DNA from: Hymenoscyphus infarciens
Lineage: Eukaryota > Ascomycota > Leotiomycetes > Helotiales > Helotiaceae
Length of the DNA: 64,000 bases
Reading direction: 5' to 3'
Assembly: GCA_001414345.1 (NCBI GenBank)
Contig: LLCB01000117.1
Location: 101,005 to 165,004 of the forward strand
The translations under genes and the position numbers were made by a program. Of this stretch, positions 12,111 through 24,000 are shown one piece after another (the stretch's first letter is position 1; each line of letters starts with the position of its first letter). Below the pieces are notes generated by a model. That model was not told where the DNA came from. It ran no database searches and was given only the letters and a program-made list of their open reading frames with translations.

Positions 12111-13735
12111 ATGGAGGAGTTTGAGTATACTCTCGACAACGAACAACAATTCTGGGACGGTACATTTCCCCCTCTGCCCTTACGCCTTTGTTCTGCAAAG
12201 ATATTTGGGCTTGGAATCCGAGCTAATTGTGCCCCTTTTCCTAGAACTCGAGGACATCGTCACCAAGAAATGTCCGTCGCAGTTATTGATCGACAACGCC
12301 CTGCGCTCTTATCTACACTTTACCACGAAATTCAAAGACGAGTACCTACAATCCGATTATGACGTGGCGCGGTGCATACAAAAGCTTCTGCGGAGCGAGC
12401 TGTTTGAGGAGAACAAGGAATACGTTCGAATCCAGTTCATCTACTGTCTCCTGCAAGAGGATGAACCCGCGACGCTGCATTTTATAGCAGGTTTCCTACT
12501 CTTCGATGGACGGCAGAATGAAGCAACGTTTGAGGAAATGAACCAGGAAGGCTGTTTTCCACGCTTAATAGAATTGATCAAGCAGGACCGGAGGGAGGAT
12601 CCACGATTACATCGACTTCTTTTGGAAGTGCTGTACGAATCGTCACGAATGCAACGACTAAATACCGAGGACTTGGGCCATGTGGATGATGAATTTGTCA
12701 CTTGTCTTTTTCAAATAATTGAGGAATTATCTGACGATGTCGATGACCCGTATCATTATCCTGTCATTCGAGTTTTGGTCAGTATTTTGCTGCTCCCGAA
12801 ATACTATGAAATTCTAACATTATTTGCAGCTGGTCCTCAATGAACAGTACATGGTTGCCGCAACCTCCTCTTCCACAGACAACCAACAGCCCTCCCAATT
12901 AACAAACCGTGTCATCAAATTGCTAGGCATCTACGGCCATTCCTACAAAACCTTTGGCGAAAACATAATCCTCCTCCTAAACCGCGAAACCGAGACCTCC
13001 CTCCAACTCCTCATTCTAAAACTCCTCTACCTCCTCTTCACCACCCGCTCAACGCACGAATACTTCTACTTCAACGATCTCCGAGTACTCCTGGACGTGA
13101 TAATAAGAAACCTTCTAGATCTCCCCGACGAACTCATCTCCCTCCGTCACACCTACCTCCGAGTTCTCTACCCTCTCCTAGCACATACACAACTAAGTCA
13201 ACCACCTTACTACAAACGTGACGAAATCCAACGAGTCCTCCACACCCTCGGTCAATCCGCAAATGCGCATTGGGAACCTGCAGACGAAACTACATGCCGT
13301 CTCGTCGACCGTGTAGCCAAAGTCCCCTGGCTCATCGACCCGGACATCCAAGAAGGAGAAGTAGCCCGAAAACTCCTCGGAATCTCCCTCTCGCCCTCAC
13401 AAACCGAAAGTTCCGTCAGCGTTGTCCACGTTGCCGCCGTATCAGAGAAACCCGGAGTCCAAACACCAAGTCGGAAATCCGAATTCGATGAGGGCGTGCA
13501 TGATGCGAATGGACATGGGAAGGAAGAACCCGAATTACCTGAAGGGGAAGAGGCGAAGAAAGAAAGTCCTAGTCCTACGAAGAGGGGAAAGAGATATCCA
13601 CCTCCGCCTATACCTTTACCTAGGTTAGACAGTGGGAAGAAATTACCTCCTAAGACGCCGCCGAGACGACGGACGAAGTTGAAGACTGTTGCTGCTTCTG
13701 AGCTTTCGGCGGTAGAGACACAGGTTCCTCAGTAA
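12111..13735 (+). CDS. LDB17: LDB17/SPIN90-like actin and endocytosis regulator
   Basis: Exons 12111-12159, 12245-12777, 12830-13735; 495 aa. The family (Ldb17 in yeasts, SPIN90/WISH in animals) activates the Arp2/3 complex at endocytic patches to start linear actin filaments. The first intron was placed so that the short ATG exon ([14 protein letters not shown]) joins [10 protein letters not shown]...[10 protein letters not shown]; a longer unspliced reading from 12121 lacks an ATG. The alpha-helical leucine-rich domain covers most of the protein ([34 protein letters not shown] are typical). After about residue 400 the protein becomes charged and proline-rich, ending in SH3-ligand-like PPPPIPLPR and PPKTPPRRR, as expected for a Bzz1/Sla1-type partner. 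It lies tail-to-tail with SLM1. Confidence 0.85.
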
Positions 13736-15012
13736 AGGGGATGGGCCACCAGATACATCATTTATAATTCAACCACATTGGTTTTTCTGTTATAGCGTCG
13801 GCGTTTTAGCTGCGGTCTCTTCTTTTTTTATCTCTTGGTTTGGGGTATCCCATGTTTGGGAACCAATCGAAAGTACATGGATGGCATGGCATTTTTGTAG
13901 TTAGTGCATGGGATGGACATATGGGAAGCTGACTAGCTACGTCTTTTTGCGTTGAGCGGCAAGTGTCTATAATGGTAATTGGGGGTTCAGAGGGGCTCGG
14001 TGGAAATAAAATAGAGAAATTCCCAGTTGTTTTCTTTCTAGATACATCTCCTCTGATAAAACAGACATCTCAAGATCGACATCAGTCTCTCGTCACGACT
14101 GGAGGGTTCCCTATCTTGACTACGAGTTGCTGCTGTTCTTCGCTGGAGTGTTTGATTTCGTTTTCTCCTGGTTGTTGGCCTATTTTTGGGGGCTACTGGG
14201 TTGAGAGCTTGTAGTGATGGGTTCCTGCTTTCCTTTCTCATTTTATTGTCCAATGTTTTGGATTGTTCGTTTGTGGTTTTACTAACAGGTATGTTTGGGG
14301 CGAGTGAGTGATTTTTTTAGAGGGGTGAGGGGGGTGGGGAGTGGGGAGTTCTTGCTTATTTATCCTAAGGATTGTTTCTGTAGCAGGCTGTTGTTGAGTG
14401 GTATCGTGAACAACCGACTGGTCAGAAATTTACTTTCGATTTAGTGGGATACTGTGTCAATACGTGTTTCCAGGTTGGTCGCATCGGTGTATCTATTGTA
14501 CGATTACTAGTAACAAATAGCGGCATGAGGAAGGGTGATTGAAATCTCGTTGAGCCCTAACAAGACTAGACCTTCCCCCAATTATTCCTGTACGTTCTCT
14601 CCCTACCCTGTGCAGGTTTCAAGATTTCCTCATTCCTATCTACACCTGTCCTGCCAGTATTTAATCTTCTCCCTTGAAGAGTGACTTTGAAAGATCACAG
14701 AACCCTCAACCAGGAAACTTCAAGACTGCAAAGAGATAAAGGAACAAACAACAGCGTTGAGAAAAATTGAACGCTGGTATCATTGACTATAAAGGAGACT
14801 TATCCCACAAAAAAGAAAAGAGCAAGAAATGTAGACATTCCGCCAATTCACCAAGTCCGAGTCCAAGCCTGATATCATATCCCACAGTCCTGTTGTTCCT
14901 CCCTGACCTCATACGCCAATGCCCTCAACCCCAGCCCCACTCCAAAATGCCAGTACGAAAAATTACTATTTGCTCATAAAAGTACAGCGAAAATGTGCAT
15001 AAATCTGCCTCC
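13736..15012. other. Intergenic between LDB17 and SLM1 (convergent)
   Basis: 1.3 kb holding the 3' ends of both genes. I find no further gene; the open frames at 13963-14253 have no family resemblance. There is a G-rich stretch at about 14320-14350. Confidence 0.55.
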
Positions 15013-17831
15013 CTACAACTCCTTCTGAATTGGCGTCTGAGGACTGGTCGGGCTCTTGAGGTCGGTAGCACTTCGAGGGTACTCACCCGGTACATGAAGC
15101 TGGCTGATACTATTAACACTTTGGTGTCTTGGTGCCTCTGCGAATGGAGGTCGGGGTTCGACGAGTGGTAGCTCCGAAGTAGGAGTATCTCGCAATTGAG
15201 ACTGTGAGCTCTCAGAGATGTTACCCGAGGCAGCAGACACCATGACTGGAGCTACAAAGTTGGAAGCTCCCAAAGGGGCTTGGTTAGAATTTTTGATATT
15301 GGTATCCGGTGCTGCGACCATTGTAGCTTCCTTTTCGGCCCGCTTGTAACAGATATCGGTGTCCGGCGCTGCAATCATCGTAGCTTCCATCGCGGCCTGG
15401 CCAGCGAGTTGCTGAGGAAAGTAATCGTTTTTGGCGGCTTCCTGGTTGGCCTGAGGGTGGCGGTTGTATGCTTCTGCTCCAACAGCGCCTATCGCAGCTC
15501 CACCCAGCCCAGCTGCCGCTGCAATTGGGGCAGTTTGTTGTTCGCGTTGTGGGGAAGAGACAGTATCTTGGATCGGCTGGTAAGTGTAGGGATTGACACC
15601 ATCTTTCATCACCCTCTTGTCGACCTCCTCCGCATGAGATCTCAAATCTTCTCCTCCATACTGGTCTGCCGCACTGACAGGGACCGTGCTGGTCGTAGCA
15701 ACTACACTTGAATTCTTGCCATCTCCGAAGTTGGAACTTCCACTAGACGGAGAAAGAGGAGCTTGTAAGCCACGCTGTGTGTTGATTTGAAGATCGGATG
15801 GAAATCGCCCACCTGGTTGGGGACGCCGAGACCCGTCCCGGCTATGGCTTGGTGCCGCGACTACTGCTGATGCATTTGCCGAAAATGGCTCTTCATCTTC
15901 CTCATCCATGGCACCATCACTGCTAATCGACCCGGCCTTCTGCGAGGTTCCGCTGATACTTCGGGCATGCTGGCGCACAAATGCATTTCGTTCCTGGGGA
16001 GACTTTTCCGTCAAAGTTCGAATATCCTCCACCCAGCTGATCATCGTATCATAGGACTCCGCTCTAAATACCCAAGAATGACCTCGGTGCATGGAACCCG
16101 TCTGACGGCCTTTGAGCATGAATTTGTTCGAAGATGCACCCCGAGAGGAATTGGAGCCGAGTTTCTGTTCGGGGAGGTAGAGAGACATGATAGGAGCTTG
16201 GGTTTTGTCCGCAGACTTGAACTCATGGAGATGAGTGGGAGAAAGAACATACCTTGAATCTAGTCAGTATTTTTTAATTTTTTTATGGAGATTTTGTAAA
16301 AGAATAACTTACCATCCTGGTGTATAACTATCATCATATTAGTGGTGTACTAAATGGATTGGAATGAATAACTTGCCTTTTGAGATATTTGCTTTTGCGC
16401 TCCAACAAGCCCTCGCGAATTGCCTGCGCCAAGTAATTATCTCTACCTGGATAATGTATGTTTTGGGCTTCTCGAACGGGTATCTTAGGGTCTACAAAGT
16501 GCTCATCGGCCTCAACAAATTGTTCCCTGAAAAGTTAGGTTAGTAAACGTACAAGATGAGATATTCCCAGTTATGTCGGGAAACACCAGGGACAGAAGCA
16601 ATATACCATTCATGGTCCTTTGGCATCGCAATTGGTCCTGTTCGAAGCTCCTCGATAGCATCATAGGCACTATCCGCCTCCCGCTTGAGAATACCAGCGT
16701 ATGCGTTGTAGGACTTTTGAATTTCTCCGACCACAATAGACTCCAATTCTCGACCTGATGCTTCGAGATTCAAATACGCTTGGTGTAGATAATTTTCCTC
16801 GTCAATTTGCTTCTCAATCTGGCGATCAGCAGCAAGCTTGAGTAGATATGGATCTTGTTTGCCTGTCATTTGAGCTGAGTCAACATCAGCTTGTCCGAGA
16901 CCATCTTGCAGGCTGTTCACTGATCGCCGTGTGTTTTCCATCTCCTTCTCAACAGAGTTCTTGAAATCCCCAGATAGACTTTTGATTTCCTTGATCTTCT
17001 GATTCAAATCGTTTCGGAGCCCAACCAGCGATAAAATGACATCGTTTTCAATATCTTTGGACTTGTTGGCCTCAGCAATGGCAGTTTTGTGGTAGCCTCT
17101 TAGGATCTGTAGAGCATCGTCGATTCCACCAGACTGAAGAAACATGGGAGGGGTAGAAGTGTTGTTGATGACGTTGGCAACCTTGAGGAGATTTTTGGAT
17201 CTGTGATCATACGAGGCTTGGATTTCTCGGAAATATGTGATCAAGTCTTTCAGGATTTTGCGCCATGCTAAATGTAGAAGTATTAGCCAAAGTATTCATG
17301 TCACGGCGGGCAACCCATATTAAACAGACGGGTTTACGTACATTGAAATCTGTTTGCCAGAATCTCCGTTGGATTTCCAGTTGTGGGAACAGGTGAGAAA
17401 AAAGCACTGTGTGCTTCATCGCCCTCCCCACCAGTTGGCTGGAGAGCTAAGCTACGTACGCTGCCCGCCCTTGAGCTTCTACGGCTGCCAGACCGCTTCA
17501 AGGACCCGGATCTCTTCAAAGAGCCTTTCTTCTTAAGAGTTCCTCCTCGCGAAGGAACCAAAGTTCCCCCTTGAGACATGACGGAGTTGGAGCGCTGCAT
17601 GTTGCTGTCTACGATAGAGCTTCCCCGCTGGCTTGCGTCCCACTCTTCGTTGAATCGTCCGCGACTCTGTGGTTGTTGTGATGAGGATTGTGTTGGATTG
17701 CCTGATGTGCCGAAATCGTTGGCAGATATGTTATTTGAGTTTTGAGGAGGGAGACTGTTGGCACCGTAACCTCGATCCGTATATCCCTGAGAGGGAGGAG
17801 GTATGGCCGAGTTCGCATTGATTGTCGACAT
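15013..17831 (-). CDS. SLM1: SLM1-type PH-domain effector of TORC2
   Basis: Plasma-membrane PI(4,5)P2-binding protein; yeast Slm1/2 recruit Ypk1 to TORC2 and shape eisosomes/actin. Exons (minus strand): 17831-17342, 17267-16607, 16526-16377, 16327-16313, 16252-15013; 2,556 nt, 851 aa. Ser/Arg-rich N-terminus with repeated LKRSGS; an F-BAR-like helical region about 165-383 (WRKILKDLITYFREIQASYDHRSKNLLKV is its start); a PH domain about 405-545 whose core is KYLKSYTPGWYVLSPTHLHEF and HSWVFRAESYDTMISWVEDI; then a long disordered Ser/Ala-rich tail. A 15-nt microexon (16313-16327) encodes YTPG of the PH domain, and the intron before it (16376-16328) starts GC rather than GT (AG|GCAAGT, an ideal GC-AG donor). 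The gene appears intact. Confidence 0.9.
16313..16327 (-). other. 15-nt microexon in SLM1
   Basis: Flanked by CT (acceptor) at 16328-16329 and AC (donor) at 16311-16312 on the plus strand. Including it is the only reading I found that keeps the PH-domain strand SYTPGW in frame. Confidence 0.8.
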
Positions 17832-18725
17832 CTAGACGATCGAGTCAGTGTCTTTCCCACAGTTGTTTCAAAGGCCGAGGTTCCGCAACCAACGGCGCAT
17901 ACCTTATTGTTGGAGAACTGACTTTGGTTGGAGTTCCTGGGATGTTCCTGTGTTGTGAGGTGTCTTGATATTTGCGTATTTGTTATCCCCGTAGATTTTT
18001 ATTTTCTCTTGGTTGTGCTGCTGTGCAAATGCAAAAGTGTAAGGTTACGCGTGCACAGGTGGGAAGGACCCGGAAGGATTCTGTGCGACAATGTCAACAA
18101 GGAGCCGGGAACAAAGCTCTAGACATGGATATATGACGACGTCTGTAAATAGAAGTACAGTAGAGTGCCGAGGGGGATTTCGAGAGATATCTCAAAAGAA
18201 ATGAAGGCCAAGTAGTTGGTAGAAAGGAACTTTTCCTGTGGTGCAGGTGGTGAATCAGGGACAATGAGATGATGGCCTGTCTTACGCTCAAATTGCCTAC
18301 CTACCATTCATTTCCAGCTGGCGGCAGCTGCAGCGGCCCAACTGGTGATCTTCCCGTACGAGTACGTCATAACCTGCAAAATGCGGGGCTTTATTGTCCA
18401 GAAGCAGAACACGTGACATTTATAGTGAGACCGCTTTACAGACTACGACTCTACGAGTAATGAAAGAATTTGGAATTATTTCTAGTCTTGAGGCCACTTG
18501 GAGAATTTGAGAGTCGAACCTCTTGTGTAAGCGAATCGAGAGTAATGGGTAACAAGGAAAACGTATTAACAATCATTTTGACTAGTAATTCTTTTGCCTT
18601 CATTTTCTTCAGAATGCTTTCATTTTGGACCTCGGCAATGTGTTCCCCAGTGATGATGCATATCTTCCAGTCGCTTCAAATATTGCAAATGTACCTTTAT
18701 CGTAACTCCACAGATGGTATCTCCC
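17832..18725. other. Intergenic between SLM1 promoter and THS1 3' end
   Basis: About 0.9 kb. The part next to 17832 is the SLM1 leader/promoter. No RNA gene or protein gene is evident. Confidence 0.5.
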
Positions 18726-21155
18726 TTATGCTTTAGGTGCAGCAGCCTTGACATCTCCCGGAAAGGGGTTATCGGTTCTTCGCTCATCTCTCAACGCAGT
18801 AAGCTTTTCAATTGCTTCCTTCAATGGGACTGGCTTTCCACGGTCTTGACTTGATGTATCATCACGGTTCCTAACATTGACCTCTCTTCCAGTCATTTCT
18901 TGATCACCCACAACTATACCATTCGTTAGCACTTATAACAGCTGTCTACGCCCGGATAACTTACCAAAAATGAAATTGTATTGCGATAATTGTCCTGTGC
19001 GGATCTTCTTTTGCAGGGTATTACCGCTGAGATCAACATCCACAAACATGTGTTGTGCTTTGAAGATAGACTGCACCTCCTTGGCGTAATCGTAAAAGCC
19101 AACACCAACAGGCACGATCAGGATCTGTCGAGGACTGAGCCAGAAAGGCCATTTTCCGGCAAAATGCTCTGTCAAGATTGCAGTGAATCGCTCGATACTT
19201 CCAGCGACGGCTCGATGGATGATCACTGGTCGAGCACAACCTGGAGTGAGGGGCTTGATAACTCTCTCCTTCTTCGCGCCCGGCACTTCTGGAGCTGCTG
19301 GTTCTTTCTTGGCCTCTTCTTTCTTGGCCTCTTCTTTCTTGGCCTTCTCTGCTTTGGCCTTGGCTGCAGCTTCCTCGGAATCCTCCTTGGGCTTTACAAT
19401 CACCTCAGAAGTCATGTACTCAAGACCAAAGTTTTGTGGAAGCTGGAAGTCAAGTTGAATAGTAGCACATTGCCACTCTCGTCTCAAGCAATCAGAAATG
19501 GTGATATCAATCTTGGGTCCGTAGAAAGCCCCATCACCCTCGTTGAGTTCCCATGGTGTACCTCCATTCGCAGCAAACTCGTCCAATGCCGTGCGGAGCT
19601 TGTCTTCGGCCATATCCCAGGTCTCCCTCTTACCCATGAATTTCTCTGGTCGTGTAGAGAGCTTCATTTTGAAAGTAAATCCTAGCAAGCCGTAAACAGC
19701 ATTGAGGAAATCGAACAGGTCAGTGATTTCATCCTTAATTTGGTCCTCTCTGCAGAAAATATGGGCGTCATCTTGCTGGAATCTACGGACTCGGGTCAAA
19801 CCAGACAAAGCACCTGAAGCTTCATTTCGATGAAGGACTCCGAAATCAGCAACTCTCCATGGCAATTCTCGGTGACTTCGCTCGCGATGGTCAAACATCA
19901 GACAATGACCAGGGCAATTCATTGGCTTCAATGCGAATGTCTCCTTCTCATCGCCAAATGTAAACATGTCATCCTTGTAGTAATCCCAGTGACCAGATGT
20001 CTTCCAGAGCTCTGAGTTGTACATATTTGGTGTAATGACTTCATTGTAGCCACGCTTCCAGTACTCTTCTTTGAGGAAAGATTGGATGGTGTTATAGATA
20101 CGTGTTCCGTGGGGTAACCACATAGCAGATCCTGGTGACAGGTCGTGGAAGAAAAACAGCTCTTGGTCTTTGCCAATCTTGCGGTGATCGCGCTTTGCAG
20201 CCTCTTCCAAAAACTTCTTGTGCTCCGCCATCTGCTTCTTGTCTGGGAACGAAACACCATAAATTCTCTGAAGAGAGTCGTTATCTTTGTTTCCGAGGAA
20301 GTAAGATGCCGAGTTCTTCATGATAGCAAATGTCTCGATTCTGCCGGTGTTGGGTACGTGGGGACCACGGCACAAATCAATAAGAGGTCCGTTTCGGTAG
20401 ACTGTTGTAGATTCTCCATCCTTTATCTTATCCTTGATGATGTGTTGCTTGTATTTATTGTAGCTGAACATTTCCAAAAGGTCGTCTTTTGTGAGAACAA
20501 GTCGCTCGAAAGGCTGCTTTTCCTTCACAATCTGGGTAACCAGAGTCTCCAGAGGCTTCCAATCCGCCTGCTGCACGGCACCACCTTCTGGCAGACCCAT
20601 CTCGTAGTAGAATCCATCGTCAATTGGAGGACCAATGCATAGACTGCACCCGAATCTCCTCTCTGAAGCTTCTCCCAGTATGTGCGCACTCGAGTGCCAG
20701 AAGACCTTCTTTCCAAGCTCGTCGTCGAATGTGAGAAGTTCCAATTTGCAGCTTGCTTCCAGTGGTCGCTCCAAATCCCATAGCTGCTCTGGATCTCCAT
20801 TCAATTTGGCGACCACTGTGCGCTTGAGCAGACTATTCGAGATGGCTTTGGCGATTTCGGCAGGTGTGGTCTCCCACGAAGTACCTGGCTTGATGCTTCC
20901 GTCTCCGAGGGTAATGGTAATCGGTTCTCGTGGTTTGGCAGCAATTTCGGCATCGAATTTCGCCTTGAGTTTGTCAAATAACTGTAATCGATCTGCGAGA
21001 AATTGTGGTTGAGGACTGAGTTCGAGTGGCCCAGCATCCCCGCTATCCGCCGACTTATCCTTCTTGACTTTCTGCTTTTGCTTTTTTTCACCGCCAATTG
21101 CGACTTTCTTGACGCCGTCGACGACGGAATCGACGGCCTTTTGTGCTTTATCCAT
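18726..21155 (-). CDS. THS1: Cytosolic threonyl-tRNA synthetase
   Basis: Charges tRNA-Thr. Exons 21155-18965 and 18913-18726; 792 aa from the ATG at 21155. Order: Lys-rich head; TGS domain ([19 protein letters not shown]); editing domain with [10 protein letters not shown] (about 152) and the CRGPH motif; class II core with motif 2 around [19 protein letters not shown] and motif 3 GSIERF (about 652); then the anticodon-binding domain ([16 protein letters not shown]), whose last part is in the second exon. A Lys/Ala/Glu-rich low-complexity loop ([17 protein letters not shown]) splits the catalytic core between motifs 2 and 3. An in-frame ATG at 21263 would add 36 residues (828 aa); the frame then remains open without ATG to 21326. 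I chose 21155 because [15 protein letters not shown] looks like the usual fungal start and leaves room for a promoter, but the longer form cannot be excluded. Confidence 0.95.
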
Positions 21156-21338
21156 GGTGTTGTGGTGTTGCTGTAGTTGTAGTCGTAGTGGACAATCGCG
21201 GGGGGATTTTGGACACGGTGTAGCGGGGAGGGGAGTCAGAAAGGTGGGTCCGGCTTTTTCCATTTCCTCGACCACGCTAGCCAACGAAATTTCAAGCTTC
21301 GTGAATTGAAAAATCCCATCCACCAAAAATCAGCAAAA
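21156..21338. promoter_or_regulatory. Short bidirectional promoter THS1/GAR1
   Basis: Only 183 bp separate the two divergent start codons (75 bp if the THS1 start is 21263). Both genes serve translation (tRNA charging, rRNA pseudouridylation), so a shared growth-regulated promoter is plausible inference. No TATA box is evident. Confidence 0.6.
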
Positions 21339-22208
21339 ATGTCATTTCGAGGCGCCCCACGAGGTCGCGGAACTGGCGCAAACTCTGGAGGGTTCAGCAG
21401 TAGAGGCGGCGGTGGATTTGGCGGTCGTGGAGGTGATTTTTCCCCTCTGTGCTGGATCGCGAAATATTTTTCGGAAGCTGGAGCTGATTAGAGATTAGGA
21501 CGCGGTGGATTCTCAAGAGACAATGGACCCCCCGATGCTGTTCACGGTATGCTCGATCCTTATGCGAACTAGGAAGGGCTATTCTAATGTGGTTATAGAG
21601 ATGGGAACTTTCCTCCATGCTTGCGAAGGCGAAATTGTGTGCGAATCAGTAAACACCAAGATCCCATACTTCAATGCGCCAATATACCTCGAGAACAAGG
21701 TGCGTTTCGATTGTATAGCGCCTACAAACTGTGTCCGAGTACTGACAATTCTTTAGACCTCAATTGGCAAAGTCGATGAAATTCTAGGTCCAATCAACCA
21801 GGTAATTCGATCTGCTTTCATAACTACCAAGGCCAACAAGCTAATAAATTACAGGTCTATTTCACCATCAAGCCGACCGAGGGCATCCAAGCCGCATCAT
21901 TCAAATCCGGAGACAAATTCTACATCGGCGGTGACAAACTTCTTCCTCTCGAGAAATTCCTTCCAAAACCCAAACCACCACCAGGAGCAGCAAAGCCAAA
22001 GCGAGCTGGCGGACGAGGAGGTAGAGGAGCACCAATGAGAGGCGGACGAGGTGGTGGAAGAGGAGCCCCAAGAGGACGAGGTGGATTCAGCGCTGGTGGA
22101 AGAGGTGGAAGCCGTGGTGGTGGAGGATTCTCACGAGGTGGCAGCGGCGGATTCGCACCAAGAGGCCGTGGAGGTGCGAGAGGTGGATTTTCCCGTGGAA
22201 GAGGTTAA
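21339..22208 (+). CDS. GAR1: GAR1, H/ACA snoRNP protein
   Basis: Nucleolar H/ACA ribonucleoprotein subunit for rRNA pseudouridylation. Exons 21339-21432, 21499-21546, 21599-21699, 21757-21801, 21855-22208; 213 aa (yeast Gar1 205). Architecture is textbook: an N-terminal RGG/GGF-rich arm ([22 protein letters not shown]), a central beta-barrel core ([74 protein letters not shown]) and a C-terminal RGG arm ([15 protein letters not shown] and more). The core is interrupted by four short introns. Divergent from THS1. Confidence 0.95.
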
Positions 22209-23109
22209 AAATGTCGTCTTATGCTGGCTATGTAATTTTTTCGGCGTTAAGGTGGCATCGTTGCGTCGCTGTTCAGGGTCTACTCTAGGATTTTTATTGA
22301 AGGGTCATACAAGAAGTGTGGGATTTCCAGAAGATGGGTGACATATCGCGGTGTGAAGTGAAATGGTGGTTTATGGTGCTGGTTTCTCAGTTCAACCACG
22401 AATCCGGGCGTCCATCCTAACGAACCCCTCCTTCAAGAGAGATAAGATACCGGAATTTTTCTGCACCCTCATCTCCAGCAAAGGCAAAACTAGGAGAATT
22501 CTGGCTGACTAGTACTTTTCCCTTATGCCAGCCCTTGGTTCTGAACTATCTCTCTCCAACTGATTCCAATTGCCATCTGGTTATGGGTTAGCAAGTTACG
22601 GTGCATATTCAACACACATTGGTTTACTTGATTCAAGGATCATTGGCAACATGAGTTGAATACGATTTCCAGGCAATCAAAAATAAAATGTTCTCAAATA
22701 CTTACTCTGGGGTCCGGAACTCCGCTGAATAAAGGTTCCAAATAAATTAGAGGATTAGTTCACGGGGGAAAAAACACTACGTCACCTGATGCCGACTCTG
22801 AGCTTGCCAATCCAAAAAAGAAAAGATTACCATGGAAGGGAGTTGTAAAAGTGACACAGAGAAAGTAGTGGTGATGTAGGAGAGTGAGTTTGTGCCTCAA
22901 GGCAAGATTGGTTGTGCGAAAGGAGAATGCTTCATAAAGTGCCCCAGCACCAAACCATCAACTAAGGAGGTATCATAACAACATTTTCCATAGCCAGGCC
23001 GTGCACAATCCTTCCTGGTCCTCGTACACAACCAATGGAGCTCTTTCCCTCAACCCATACTACTCCCCCATGCCATCTCCCAACCCCTCCAATTACTCCC
23101 GAGCCCAAC
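22209..23109. other. Intergenic GAR1-CHO1 (convergent)
   Basis: 3' flanks of both genes; no gene recognised. The plus-strand open frame at 23035-23655 is antisense to CHO1. Confidence 0.55.
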
Positions 23110-24000
23110 CTAAGGTTTGGGGATATGTATGCTCTTGCTGGTCATCATGACTCCGCTAGCAACAAACAAGAATGCAACAGGGTGAAACTCGAATATCGTT
23201 CCCGTAGCCCAAGTCCCCCATGGCAAGTTCTCCAGTGTCCAGCCTTGACCAACCCAGTAAGCCATCAAAGCAGCAATCGACAAGGAAGTGGGAATTGGCG
23301 TGCCCTCGAAATATTTCGACTTTCCAGTCTCATCCTTGGGTACATTGGCAACGGAGATATTGAAGCGTGCGAGACGGGTGAGGCCGCAGAGGACGAAGAA
23401 GGTCAGGAGGATGTGGTCGACTGGGGTTCGGAGGCCAATGGCGAATGCAGCAGCAGCTGGGGAGACACCGAAGGAGACCTGTTGAATTTCTTGTTAGAAT
23501 TGAAACAAGCATGGGCGAGGAGGGGAACATACCAAATCAGCAAGAGAGTCAAGTTCTTGACCCATGAGACTGGACTTCTTCCTCCATCTCGCAACCTTGC
23601 CATCCATAAAATCGAAGAACAGTCCAAACGGCATGAAAGCGAGAGCAGCCCATAAATTCCCGTGAGCATCTGCGTCTCCGAGACAATAGCGCATAGAGGA
23701 GAAGACCGACATGACTCCGCAAAATCCTATGCAGAAGTTAGCATTAGGCTCTACCCAACCGGCAAGTAGACGAGGGCTACATGCCATTCAGCTCGGTAAT
23801 TAGGTCTGCGAGATGCAGCATCCGAATCATAGAGAAATGTCTCGTGTCTTCGGCAAGCAACTGCTTCTGCTTCTCAACAGCTGTGTTTCTAGTCAGCGAT
23901 TGCCCTCATGGATTCAACTAGAGGAGCAGGCAGGCATACTTGGTTCACCGACTGCCTCCTTGAGGCCATTCGAGGCACCGGTATTCGTTCTTTTGGACAT
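23110..24000 (-). CDS. CHO1: CDP-diacylglycerol-serine phosphatidyltransferase (PS synthase)
   Basis: Makes phosphatidylserine from CDP-DAG and serine in the ER membrane. Exons 24000-23940, 23880-23785, 23726-23533, 23478-23110; exactly 720 nt, 239 aa. The CDP-alcohol phosphatidyltransferase signature DG-xx-AR-x8-G-x3-D-x3-D is complete: [20 protein letters not shown] then LAD (about residues 91-113). Before it: [20 protein letters not shown] and [10 protein letters not shown], typical for PS synthase. Hydrophobic segments follow ([51 protein letters not shown]). Intron 23784-23727 has a GC donor (AATG|GCATGT) with GCTAAC branch and TGCATAG acceptor; no GT donor restores frame. A start-proximal extension is not needed. 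Confidence 0.9.

Noticed and set aside
12121..12843. Longer LDB17 reading starting at 12121
   Set aside because: It begins at TTG, not ATG; the ATG exon at 12111 spliced 12160-12244 gives the expected FWD-ELED start.
15280..15711. Plus-strand frame of 143 codons
   Set aside because: Antisense to the low-complexity tail of SLM1; no family features.
18490..18545. Possible tRNA T-arm (GAGTCGAACCTC)
   Set aside because: No cloverleaf or A/B box spacing could be completed around it.
18990..20642. Several plus-strand frames over THS1
   Set aside because: Antisense shadows of the synthetase coding sequence.
23035..23655. 206-codon plus-strand frame
   Set aside because: Antisense to CHO1, whose minus-strand exons carry the phosphatidyltransferase signature.
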